A stretch of 46,107 bases of DNA from Palsa-1447 sp964509885. Lineage in GTDB: Bacteria; Verrucomicrobiota; Verrucomicrobiia; Opitutales; Opitutaceae. Positions 1-6,417 of this stretch are shown in pieces (position 1 is the stretch's first letter; each line of letters starts with the position of its first letter). Below the pieces are notes generated by a model. That model was not told the DNA's origin and ran no database searches. It saw nothing but the letters and a program-made list of their open reading frames with translations. Position numbers and translations under genes: made by a program. The DNA lies in assembly GCA_964509885.1 (NCBI GenBank), contig CAZDZL010000030.1, forward strand, positions 1 through 46,107, in the 5' to 3' direction.

Positions 1-396
1 CCCGACCGGGACGACGTCCGGGCGGGCGTCATCGCCTACAAGATCGCGGCGCACGCGGCTGACCTCGCGAAGGGCCACCCGGCCTCCCAGTACCGCGACA
101 ACGCGCTGTCGAAGGCACGCTTCGAGTTCCGGTGGGAGGACCAGTTCAACCTCTCGCTCGACCCCGAGAAGGCCCGCGAATACCACGACGCGACGCTGCC
201 CCAGGACAGCGCGAAGACCGCCCACTTCTGCTCGATGTGCGGGCCCCAGTTCTGCTCGATGAAGATCACGGACGACGTCCGGCGCTACGCCGAGGAGCAG
301 GGCCTGACGACCGAGGCCGCCATCGAGGCCGGGATGAAGGAGAAGTCCGGCGAGTTCCTCGAGCAGGGCGGCGAGATCTACGTCTCCGCAAAGTGA
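1..396 (+). CDS. thiC: Phosphomethylpyrimidine synthase ThiC, C-terminal part
   Basis: The window opens inside this gene; 131 codons are visible, in frame from base 1 to a TGA at 394-396. ThiC is a radical-SAM enzyme that converts aminoimidazole ribotide to hydroxymethylpyrimidine phosphate, the pyrimidine half of thiamine. The visible part has the family's C-terminal iron-sulfur motif, CSMCGPQFCSMKI (CxxCxxxxC), about 80 residues in, preceded by the typical segment RWEDQFNLSLDPEKA. The tail EIYVSAK is also family-like. It is the first visible gene of a thiamine operon, and its stop overlaps the proposed GTG start of thiS (393). Any TPP riboswitch would lie upstream, outside the window. Confidence 0.95.
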   Translation, partial: PDRDDVRAGVIAYKIAAHAADLAKGHPASQYRDNALSKARFEFRWEDQFNLSLDPEKAREYHDATLPQDSAKTAHFCSMCGPQFCSMKITDDVRRYAEEQGLTTEAAIEAGMKEKSGEFLEQGGEIYVSAK

Positions 397-617
397 ACGC
401 GGCGACCGATAAGGTGGGGATATTCCTGAACGACCAGCCGCACGAGCTGGACGCCCCGGCGACGCTCATGGCCCTCTTGGGCGGCCTCGGCCTTGCCGAA
501 AAGAGGGGCGTGGCCGCGGCGGTCAACGGCGAGGTCGTCCCGCGCGGCCAGTGGGAGGCGCGGGCGCTCGCGGGCAGGGACCGGGTCCTCGTGATCCGCG
601 CCACGCAGGGCGGCTGA
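393..617 (+). CDS. thiS: Sulfur carrier protein ThiS
   Basis: Small ubiquitin-like sulfur carrier that delivers sulfide to thiazole synthase ThiG after C-terminal adenylation by ThiF. The protein contains GIFLNDQPHEL near its N-terminus, the first beta strand of ThiS, and ends in Gly-Gly directly before the stop, which is required for thiocarboxylate formation. The start is ambiguous. GTG at 393 gives 74 residues and a 4-base GTGA overlap with thiC, matching the style of other joints in this operon. GTG at 414 gives 67 residues, closer to the usual family length. The next gene begins 12 bases after the stop. Confidence 0.92.
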   Translation: MNAATDKVGIFLNDQPHELDAPATLMALLGGLGLAEKRGVAAAVNGEVVPRGQWEARALAGRDRVLVIRATQGG

Positions 618-629
618 CCCCGGACACCC

Positions 630-1235
630 ATGCGCATCGTCGTCATCTCCCCCGAGTCCGAGGATCCCCGCGAGGTCGCCGCGATGGAGGGTCTCTTCGC
701 GGAGGGACTCCTCGACTACCACGTCCGCAAGCCGGCGTGGACGCCGGCCTTCCTCGAGGCGTGGCTGCGCGCCCTGCCCGTGGCGTGGCGGCCGAGGATC
801 GTCCTGCACCAGCACCACGCCCTCGTCGGTGCCCTCGGCCTGGGAGGCCGCCACGAGAAGGGCGACTCCCGCCGGGCGCAGGGGCCCAGCCGCTCCTGCC
901 ACGACCTCGTGGCGCTGCGCCGGTACCTGAAGGCCTTCGACCAGGTCATCTTCGGGCCGCTTTTCCCCTCGCTCTCGAAGCCCGGCTACGCGCCCGCCGC
1001 GGATTTCCCGTGGACGGAGCTGAAGGGGGTCCTCAAGGGGCGCGGGGCCCAGGGTTCCGCACGCGTCCTCGCCATCGGCGGGATCACGGAGCGCGGGCTC
1101 GGCCGCTGCGCCGAGCTGGGCTTTGACGGGGCAGCGGTCCACGGCGCGGTCTGGGGCGAAGAGGATCCCGTCGCGGCCTACGCCGCGATCCGCGACGCCG
1201 CGGAAAAGCTGGAGGCCGCGCGCCGTGCCGCTTGA
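630..1235 (+). CDS. ThiE/TenI-family protein of the thiamine operon
   Basis: A 201-residue TIM-barrel protein of the thiamine phosphate synthase/TenI superfamily, placed between thiS and a second, more canonical thiE. The recognisable motifs are IFGPLFPSLSKPGY, matching the phosphate-loop strand of the short ThiE-like proteins of Bacteroidota-type thi operons, IGGIT near residue 150, and HQHHAL in the middle. The canonical QLRxK and VND-type substrate motifs of ThiE are absent. It may act as a thiazole tautomerase (TenI role) or a second coupling enzyme; the sequence does not decide. Its 3' end overlaps the proposed GTG start of the next gene by 11 bases. The family assignment is firm and the exact reaction is inference. 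Confidence 0.8.
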   Translation: MRIVVISPESEDPREVAAMEGLFAEGLLDYHVRKPAWTPAFLEAWLRALPVAWRPRIVLHQHHALVGALGLGGRHEKGDSRRAQGPSRSCHDLVALRRYLKAFDQVIFGPLFPSLSKPGYAPAADFPWTELKGVLKGRGAQGSARVLAIGGITERGLGRCAELGFDGAAVHGAVWGEEDPVAAYAAIRDAAEKLEAARRAA

Positions 1236-1893
1236 CCCGCAGCCCTTTCCCGTGATGTGCCTGACCCAGGACGGCGCCGGCGCGCCCCACCGGGAGCAGG
1301 TCGCGCTCCTGTGCGCCGCGGGGGCGCGCTGGATACAGCTGCGGATGAAGGACGCGCCGCGGGAGGCGTGGCTGGCCGAGGCCGCCGCCGCCTCGGCGCA
1401 GTGCCGCCGGCACGGCGCGCTCCTGGTCGTCAACGACAGCGTCGACGTGGCCCTGGAGTCCGGCGCCGACGGGGTCCACCTGGGCCGCCTCGACGGCGAC
1501 TGGCGCGGGGCGCGCAGGAGGATCGGGGAGCGGCGCATCCTGGGCGGGACCGCGAACACGCCCGAGGAGGCGGCCCGGGCGGCCGCATCCGGGTGCCTCG
1601 ACTATGTGGGCGTCGGGCCGCTGCGTTTCACGGGCACGAAGACGAACCTCTCCCCCGTCCTCGGCCTCGGCGGCGTCCGCCGCCTCATCGGGGAGCTGCG
1701 GGGCCTGCCCGCGTGGGTGATCGGCGGCGTCGTGCCGAGCGACCTCGCGGACGCGCGAGGGGCCGGGGCCGCGGGCGTCGCCGTCTCCTCCTTCCTGTAC
1801 CGCGACGCTGGCGTGGGGGAAAACCTGCGCGCCCTCCTGGAGGCCTGGGCGCGGGCCGGCGAGCCGCTGCGCGAAACGGCGCCCCTGTCATGA
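1225..1893 (+). CDS. thiE: Thiamine phosphate synthase ThiE
   Basis: Couples hydroxymethylpyrimidine diphosphate to the thiazole phosphate to give thiamine phosphate. Family motifs appear in order: QLRMKDA (pyrophosphate contact), VVNDSVDVALESGADGVHLG (magnesium and substrate loop), DYVGVGPLRFTGTKT (thiazole phosphate loop) and WVIGGV. The usual Arg after the ND pair is Ser here, a change also tolerated in related lineages. The start is taken as GTG 1225, giving 222 residues; ATG 1255 (MCLTQDG) is an alternative just before the first conserved strand. The stop overlaps the thiG start in ATGA (1890-1893), which suggests translational coupling. Confidence 0.9.
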   Translation: MPLDPQPFPVMCLTQDGAGAPHREQVALLCAAGARWIQLRMKDAPREAWLAEAAAASAQCRRHGALLVVNDSVDVALESGADGVHLGRLDGDWRGARRRIGERRILGGTANTPEEAARAAASGCLDYVGVGPLRFTGTKTNLSPVLGLGGVRRLIGELRGLPAWVIGGVVPSDLADARGAGAAGVAVSSFLYRDAGVGENLRALLEAWARAGEPLRETAPLS

Positions 1894-2678
1894 GCGGGGA
1901 TCCCCTCATCATCGCCGGCGTCTCGTTCTCGTCCCGCCTGTTCGTCGGGACGGGCAAGTTCGGCTCGGGCGAGGCGATGCGGGCGAGCCTCGAGGCCTCG
2001 GGGACGCAGCTCGTGACGGTGGCCCTCGGCCGCGTCCGCACGGGCGGCGAGCAGGACGACATCCTCGGTCACCTCGACCCCGCCCGCTACCGCCTCCTTC
2101 CCAACACCTCGGGCACGCGCACGGCCAAGGAGGCGGTCCTCGCCGCCGAGCTCGCCCGCGAGGCGCTCGGGACGAACTGGCTCAAGCTCGAGATCCACCC
2201 GGACCCGAAGTACCTCATGCCCGACCCGATCGAGACGCTCGCGGCGACCGAGCTCCTCGTCAGGCGCGGGTTCGTCGTGCTGCCCTACGTGCACGCCGAC
2301 CCCGTCCTGTGCCGGCGCCTCGAGGAGGCGGGCGCCGCCGCCGTCATGCCGCTCGGCTCCCCGATCGGCAGCAACCTCGGCCTCGAGTCCCGCGCCTTCC
2401 TGGAGATCATCATCGCCCAGAGCGGCGTGCCGGTCGTCGTGGACGCCGGGCTCGGGGCTCCCTCCCACGCGGCCGCGGCGCTCGAGATGGGCGCCGACGC
2501 CGTGCTCGTGAACACGGCGATCGCCGCGGCCGCCGACCCCGTCGCCATGGCCCATGCGTTCCGGCTCGGCGTCGAGGCCGGCCGCGCCGCCCGCGAGGCC
2601 GGCCTCGCGGGCCGGGAGGGCGCGCACGCGAGCGCCACGTCCCCGCTCACGTCGTTCCTCGGGGAGGGCGCGCTGTGA
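1890..2678 (+). CDS. thiG: Thiazole synthase ThiG
   Basis: Builds the thiazole phosphate ring from deoxyxylulose phosphate, ThiS-thiocarboxylate and dehydroglycine. The 262-residue length is normal. Visible signatures are FVGTGKFGS near the N-terminus, LPNTSGTRTAKEAV, WLKLEIHPDPKYLMPDP containing the Schiff-base lysine, MPLGSPIGSNLG, and VVDAGLGAPSHAAAALEMGADAVLVNTAIA. ATG 1890 overlaps the thiE stop by four bases, and its own TGA overlaps the GTG start of thiH (2675-2678). It therefore sits in a coupled chain with ThiE and ThiH. ThiH supplies dehydroglycine in this anaerobic-type pathway, instead of the glycine oxidase ThiO. Confidence 0.97.
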   Translation: MSGDPLIIAGVSFSSRLFVGTGKFGSGEAMRASLEASGTQLVTVALGRVRTGGEQDDILGHLDPARYRLLPNTSGTRTAKEAVLAAELAREALGTNWLKLEIHPDPKYLMPDPIETLAATELLVRRGFVVLPYVHADPVLCRRLEEAGAAAVMPLGSPIGSNLGLESRAFLEIIIAQSGVPVVVDAGLGAPSHAAAALEMGADAVLVNTAIAAAADPVAMAHAFRLGVEAGRAAREAGLAGREGAHASATSPLTSFLGEGAL

Positions 2679-3832
2679 ACTTCCTGGACGTGTGGAAGGG
2701 GCATGACTTCGGCGCCGTCGCGAGGGGGATCGCGGCGAAGACGCCCGCCGACGTGCGGCGCGCCCTGGGGCGGCCGCGCGGGTCCGTCGGCATGGAGGAC
2801 TTCGCGGCGCTCCTCTCGCCCGCGGCCGCGCCCTTCCTCGAGGAGATGGCGCAGGCGGCCCACCGGGACACGGTGGGGCGCTTCGGCCAGACGATGCGCC
2901 TCTTCGCGCCGCTCTACCTCTCGAACGCGTGCGCCAACGTGTGCACGTACTGCGGGTTCAGCGCGCACAACAGGATCCGCCGCAAGGTGCTCTCCGACGC
3001 CGAGATCCTGGCCGAGGCGCGCGTGCTGCGCTCCCACGGCTTCGACAGCGTGCTCCTCGTCACCGGCGAGACCGGCCGGGTAGGCCGCGACTACATCTCG
3101 AACGCCCTGCGCCTGCTGCGGCCCCACTTCTCGGGGCTCTGGATGGAGGTCCAGCCGCTCCCCGAGGAGGACTACGCCGCGCTCGCCGGCGACGGCCTGA
3201 GCGCGGTCCTCGTCTACCAGGAGACCTACGACCCCGCGGCCTACGCGAGGCACCACCTGAGCGGGCCCAAGGCCGACATGGCCTGGAGGCTCGGCACGCC
3301 CGACCGCCTGGGCCGCGCGGGGATGAAGAGGATCGGGCTGGGCGCGCTCTTCGGCCTGAGCGACTGGCGGGCCGACGCGTGGTTCACCGGGCTGCACCTG
3401 CGCCACGTGGAGACCGTCCACTGGCGGACGAAGACGGCCGTCTCGTTCCCGAGGCTCCGGCCCCACGAGGGCGGGGACATCCCCGTCACCCCCTTCGGGG
3501 AGCGCGACCTGGTGCAGGCCGCGTGCGCCTTCCGGCTGCTGAGCCCCGAGGCCGAACTCTCGCTCTCCACGCGGGAGGGCGAGGCGTTCCGCAACAAGGC
3601 GTTCAGGCTCGGGTTCACCTCGATGAGCGCGGGCTCGCGCACCAACCCCGGGGGCTATGCCAGCGCCCCGGAATCCCTGGAGCAGTTTGAGATCGACGAC
3701 GCCCGCAGCCCCGCCGAGGTGGCCGCGTTCCTCAAGTCCCAGGGCTACGAGGCGGTCTGGAAGGACTGGGACTCGACCTACGACGGGTGCGCTGCCCGCC
3801 CCGCCGCGGCCCCCGAGGCGCTCGCCTCCTAG
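2675..3832 (+). CDS. thiH: 2-iminoacetate synthase ThiH
   Basis: Radical-SAM tyrosine lyase that splits tyrosine into p-cresol and dehydroglycine for the thiazole ring. The radical-SAM cysteines are in CANVCTYCGFS (CxxxCxxC) about 90 residues in. Further family segments are LVTGETGR, VEVQPL-type WMEVQPLPEEDY, VYQETYDP, GLGALFGL, SFPRLRPH and the terminal KDWDSTYDG. GTG 2675 gives 385 residues and a 4-base overlap with thiG. The extra ~13 residues after the DG tail are Ala/Pro rich and probably disordered. Use of ThiH implies thiazole synthesis independent of oxygen. The next gene starts 11 bases downstream. Confidence 0.96.
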   Translation: MNFLDVWKGHDFGAVARGIAAKTPADVRRALGRPRGSVGMEDFAALLSPAAAPFLEEMAQAAHRDTVGRFGQTMRLFAPLYLSNACANVCTYCGFSAHNRIRRKVLSDAEILAEARVLRSHGFDSVLLVTGETGRVGRDYISNALRLLRPHFSGLWMEVQPLPEEDYAALAGDGLSAVLVYQETYDPAAYARHHLSGPKADMAWRLGTPDRLGRAGMKRIGLGALFGLSDWRADAWFTGLHLRHVETVHWRTKTAVSFPRLRPHEGGDIPVTPFGERDLVQAACAFRLLSPEAELSLSTREGEAFRNKAFRLGFTSMSAGSRTNPGGYASAPESLEQFEIDDARSPAEVAAFLKSQGYEAVWKDWDSTYDGCAARPAAAPEALAS

Positions 3833-3843
3833 CCCCCTTCCCG

Positions 3844-4941
3844 ATGAGCCTCACCCCAGACGAGACCGCCAGGTACCAGCGCCACCTCTCGCTCCCCGGC
3901 TTCGGTCCCGCGGGCCAGGAGAGGCTGAAGGCGTCCTCGGTGCTCGTCGTCGGCGCGGGCGGCCTCGGCTGCCCCGCCCTCCTGTACCTCGCGGCGGCCG
4001 GCGTCGGCAGGATCGCCGTCGTCGACCCCGACACGGTCGACGTGTCGAACCTCCAGCGCCAGGTCCTCTACACGGGGGCGGATGTCGGCGCGAACAAGGC
4101 CGAGGCCGCCGCGCGGCGGCTCCTGGCGCTCAACCCCCTCGTGCGGGTCGCCGCCCACCCGGTCCGCCTCGACCGCGCCAACGCGCTGGAGCTCGTGCGC
4201 TCCTGCGACCTGGTCGTCGACGGCTCGGACAACTTCGCGACCCGCTACCTGGTCAACGACGCCTGCGTCATCGAAGGCCGGCCCTTCGTCTACGGGGCCA
4301 TCCAGGGCTTCGAGGGCCAGGTGAGCGTGTTCAACTGGCGGGGCGGCCCCACCTACCGCTGCCTCTTCCCCGAGCCCCCCGAGGCGGGGAGCGTCCCCAA
4401 CTGCGCCGAGGCGGGCGTCCTCGGCGCCGTGACGGGTATCGTCGGCGCGGCCCAGGCCTGCGAGGCGATCAAGGTGCTCGCCGGCGTCGGCGAGCCCCTG
4501 TCCGGCAGGCTCCTCGTCTGGAACGCCCTCACCATGGCCTCCTCCCTCATAGGCCTGAGGCGCGATCCCGCCGCCGGCGCGGTCACGGAGCTTCCCGCTG
4601 AAGGGTACGGGCAGACCTGCGAGGCGCCGGAGGGCCGGGACGAGATCGACGGCGAGGGCCTCGGGCGGATGCTGAGGTCGGGGAAGCGGGTCCAGCTCCT
4701 CGACGTGCGCGAGGGCTGGGAGCGCGAGCTCGGCTCGATCGAGCCGTCGAAGCACCTGCCGCTGCGCCACCTGGAGACGAGCGCCCCCTCGGACCTTGCG
4801 CCCTTCGACCCCTCGGTCCCGACGGTCGTCTACTGCGCCCACGGCATCCGCAGCCTGCGCGGGATCCAGATCCTGAGGCAGAGGCATGGGTATATATCCG
4901 CCTTGAGCCTGCGCGGCGGAATGCAAGCGTGGCACCCGTGA
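3844..4941 (+). CDS. thiF: Adenylyltransferase ThiF fused to a rhodanese domain
   Basis: E1-like enzyme that adenylates the Gly-Gly tail of ThiS, with a C-terminal rhodanese domain probably supplying sulfur (365 residues). The N-terminal domain shows RYQRHLSLPGFG, the nucleotide loop VVGAGGLGCPAL, DxDTVDVSNLQRQ and DGSDNFATRYLVND. The rhodanese domain spans roughly residues 260-365, with LLDVREGWE and the probable active-site loop YCAHGIRS. The zinc ligands of classical ThiF/MoeB look incomplete: the first CxxC pair is TYRC (Thr for Cys), and only one Cys is seen where the second pair is expected. MoeB-like use for molybdopterin cannot be excluded, but the operon argues for thiamine. Confidence 0.92.
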   Translation: MSLTPDETARYQRHLSLPGFGPAGQERLKASSVLVVGAGGLGCPALLYLAAAGVGRIAVVDPDTVDVSNLQRQVLYTGADVGANKAEAAARRLLALNPLVRVAAHPVRLDRANALELVRSCDLVVDGSDNFATRYLVNDACVIEGRPFVYGAIQGFEGQVSVFNWRGGPTYRCLFPEPPEAGSVPNCAEAGVLGAVTGIVGAAQACEAIKVLAGVGEPLSGRLLVWNALTMASSLIGLRRDPAAGAVTELPAEGYGQTCEAPEGRDEIDGEGLGRMLRSGKRVQLLDVREGWERELGSIEPSKHLPLRHLETSAPSDLAPFDPSVPTVVYCAHGIRSLRGIQILRQRHGYISALSLRGGMQAWHP

Positions 4942-5545
4942 ACGCGCCCTTCTGCGTCCTGACGATCGCCGGCTCCGACAGCGGCGGCGGGGCCGGCATC
5001 CAGGCCGACCAGCGGACAATCCGAGCGATCGGCGGCCACGCCCTGACGGCGGTCACCGCGGTGACGGCCCAGGACACGAGGCGCATCACGAAATGGGCGC
5101 CGGTCCCCGACGCCCTGATCCGCGCCCAGGTCGAGTCGGCGCTGGGCGGCTATCCCGTCGCGGCCGTCAAGACGGGGCTCCTTCCCGGTCCCGGGGCCGT
5201 CCGCGCCGTCGCAGCCGCGCTCTCGGGCCACCCGTCCGTCCTCCTCGTCGTCGACCCCGTGCTGTCCTCGTCGAGCGGGACCCGCTTCCTCTCGGCGGCG
5301 GGCGCCAAGGTGCTCCGCAAGACGCTTTTCCCCCGGGCGTTCCTCATCACCCCGAACTGGCCCGAGGCGGCCGTTCTGGCGGGCCTGCCCGTCCGGACGC
5401 ACGCGCAGGCCGAGCGGGCCGGCGCGCGCCTCGCCAGGGAGTGCGGCCGGCCGGTCCTCGTCAAGGGCGGCCATGCCTCCGGCGCGCTCTGCCGGGACTG
5501 CCTCGCCATGCCGGGCGGCGACACCCTCTGGTACGAGTTCCAGCG
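4938..5545 (+). CDS. thiD: Hydroxymethylpyrimidine (phosphate) kinase ThiD, N-terminal part before assembly gap
   Basis: Phosphorylates hydroxymethylpyrimidine and its monophosphate, giving the diphosphate used by ThiE. The N-terminus has the hallmark LTIAGSDSGGGAGIQAD, followed by GGHALTAVTAVTAQ, VKTGLL, VVDPVL and LITPNWPEA. GTG 4938 overlaps the thiF stop by four bases (GTGA) like other joints here; GTG 4929 in the same frame is possible. The frame runs into a 100-N gap. The last 55 bases before the gap (5491-5545) are identical to the first 55 after it. Removing one copy plus the Ns joins both halves in frame, so the gene is probably intact in the organism. Confidence 0.93.
5491..5545 (+). 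repeat. Left copy of the 55-base contig-end duplication
   Basis: Identical to 5646-5700. It lies inside thiD and encodes RDCLAMPGGDTLWYEFQ-type sequence in the thiD frame. It is interpreted as an assembly artefact, not a biological repeat. Confidence 0.95.
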
Positions 5546-5645
5546 NNNNNNNNNNNNNNNNNNNNNNNNNNNNNNNNNNNNNNNNNNNNNNNNNNNNNNN
5601 NNNNNNNNNNNNNNNNNNNNNNNNNNNNNNNNNNNNNNNNNNNNN
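5546..5645. other. Assembly gap of 100 Ns
   Basis: Exactly 100 N characters, a conventional scaffold spacer rather than a measured distance. The flanking 55 bases are identical on both sides (5491-5545 and 5646-5700). This is the signature of two contigs that overlap by a fixed k-mer length but were joined without merging. The true sequence most likely has one copy of the 55 bases and no gap. Confidence 0.98.
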
Positions 5646-5700
5646 GCCGGGACTGCCTCGCCATGCCGGGCGGCGACACCCTCTGGTACGAGTTCCAGCG
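5646..5700 (+). repeat. Right copy of the 55-base contig-end duplication
   Basis: Identical to 5491-5545 at an offset of 155 bases (2 modulo 3). This explains why the downstream thiD half appears in a different frame; the shift disappears when the two copies are merged. Confidence 0.95.
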
Positions 5701-5890
5701 CATCGCGACCGCCAACACCCACGGCACGGGCTGCGTCCTCTCCGCCGCCATCGCCGCGTGGCTCGGGCGCGGCGCGAGCCTGACGGAGGCCGTGCGCCTC
5801 GCGCAGTCGTTCCTGCAGCGCGCGCTCGTGCGCGGCCGCGGGCTCGACTGGGGGGGCGGGCGCGGACCCGCGTTCTACGGCACGAGGTAG
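5646..5890 (+). CDS. thiD: ThiD, C-terminal part after assembly gap
   Basis: Continuation of the hydroxymethylpyrimidine kinase. The frame reads from the duplicated contig end into NTHGTGCVLSAAIAAWLGRG, the anion-hole and catalytic GTGC motif of the ribokinase-like family. It then runs through a helix, AVRLAQSFLQRAL, to a TAG at 5888-5890. The first 55 bases repeat what was already read before the gap. After merging, the whole protein is about 265 residues, normal for ThiD. Seventeen bases separate it from the next start. Confidence 0.92.
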
Positions 5891-5907
5891 CCAGGGGCCC
5901 CTCCGCC

Positions 5908-6324
5908 ATGAAGTCCCACAGGAAGGAGCTCTGGTTCGAGGCCGGTCGGCGCCGCCAGCTCATCAACATCACGGGCCAGGTCGAGGAGGCGCTCCGGGAA
6001 AGCGGGATCCGCGAGGGGATCTGCCTCGTCAACGCCATGCACATCTCCGCCTCCGTCTTCATCAATGACGACGAGTCGGGCCTCCACGCCGACATCGAGG
6101 CCTGGCTCGAGAGGCTGGCGCCGGAGAAGCCGCACGCCCAGTACGCCCACAACCGCGGCGAGGACAACGCGGACGCCCACCTGAAGCGCACGATCATGGG
6201 GCGCGAGGTGGTCGTCGCGGTGACCGCCGGCAGGCTGGATTTCGGGCCGTGGGAGCAGGTCTTCTACGGGGAATTCGACGGGCTGCGCCGCAAGCGCGTC
6301 CTCGTGAAGATCATCGGGGAGTGA
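5908..6324 (+). CDS. YjbQ/UPF0047 family, likely secondary thiamine-phosphate synthase
   Basis: A 138-residue protein of the YjbQ (UPF0047) family. Family marks are the central HISASVFINDD, the segment NRGEDNADAHLKR with its conserved His, GREVVVAVTAGRLDFGPWEQVFYGEFDG, and a basic end, KRVLVKIIGE. Members of this family have been reported to replace ThiE weakly in genetic tests, and the family is often named secondary thiamine-phosphate synthase. Its position as the last gene of a thiamine operon, 17 bases after thiD, gives independent contextual support for a thiamine-related role. The biochemical function remains inference. Confidence 0.88.
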   Translation: MKSHRKELWFEAGRRRQLINITGQVEEALRESGIREGICLVNAMHISASVFINDDESGLHADIEAWLERLAPEKPHAQYAHNRGEDNADAHLKRTIMGREVVVAVTAGRLDFGPWEQVFYGEFDGLRRKRVLVKIIGE

Positions 6325-6417
6325 GGCGCCAGGCCGCCGGCGCTCGCGGAGGGTTGCCTTGGGCCCGCGGGGTTTGCAGCGTCGGGTCGTCCGAACAGGG
6401 AACCCCCGCCCCCCACG

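Noticed and set aside
1..60. TPP riboswitch for the thiamine operon
   Set aside because: The operon start is outside the window, and no thi-box-like sequence was seen in the visible intergenic gaps.
5491..5700. 55-base direct repeat as a biological duplication
   Set aside because: The perfect identity, placement at an N-gap and restored thiD frame all indicate contig-end overlap.
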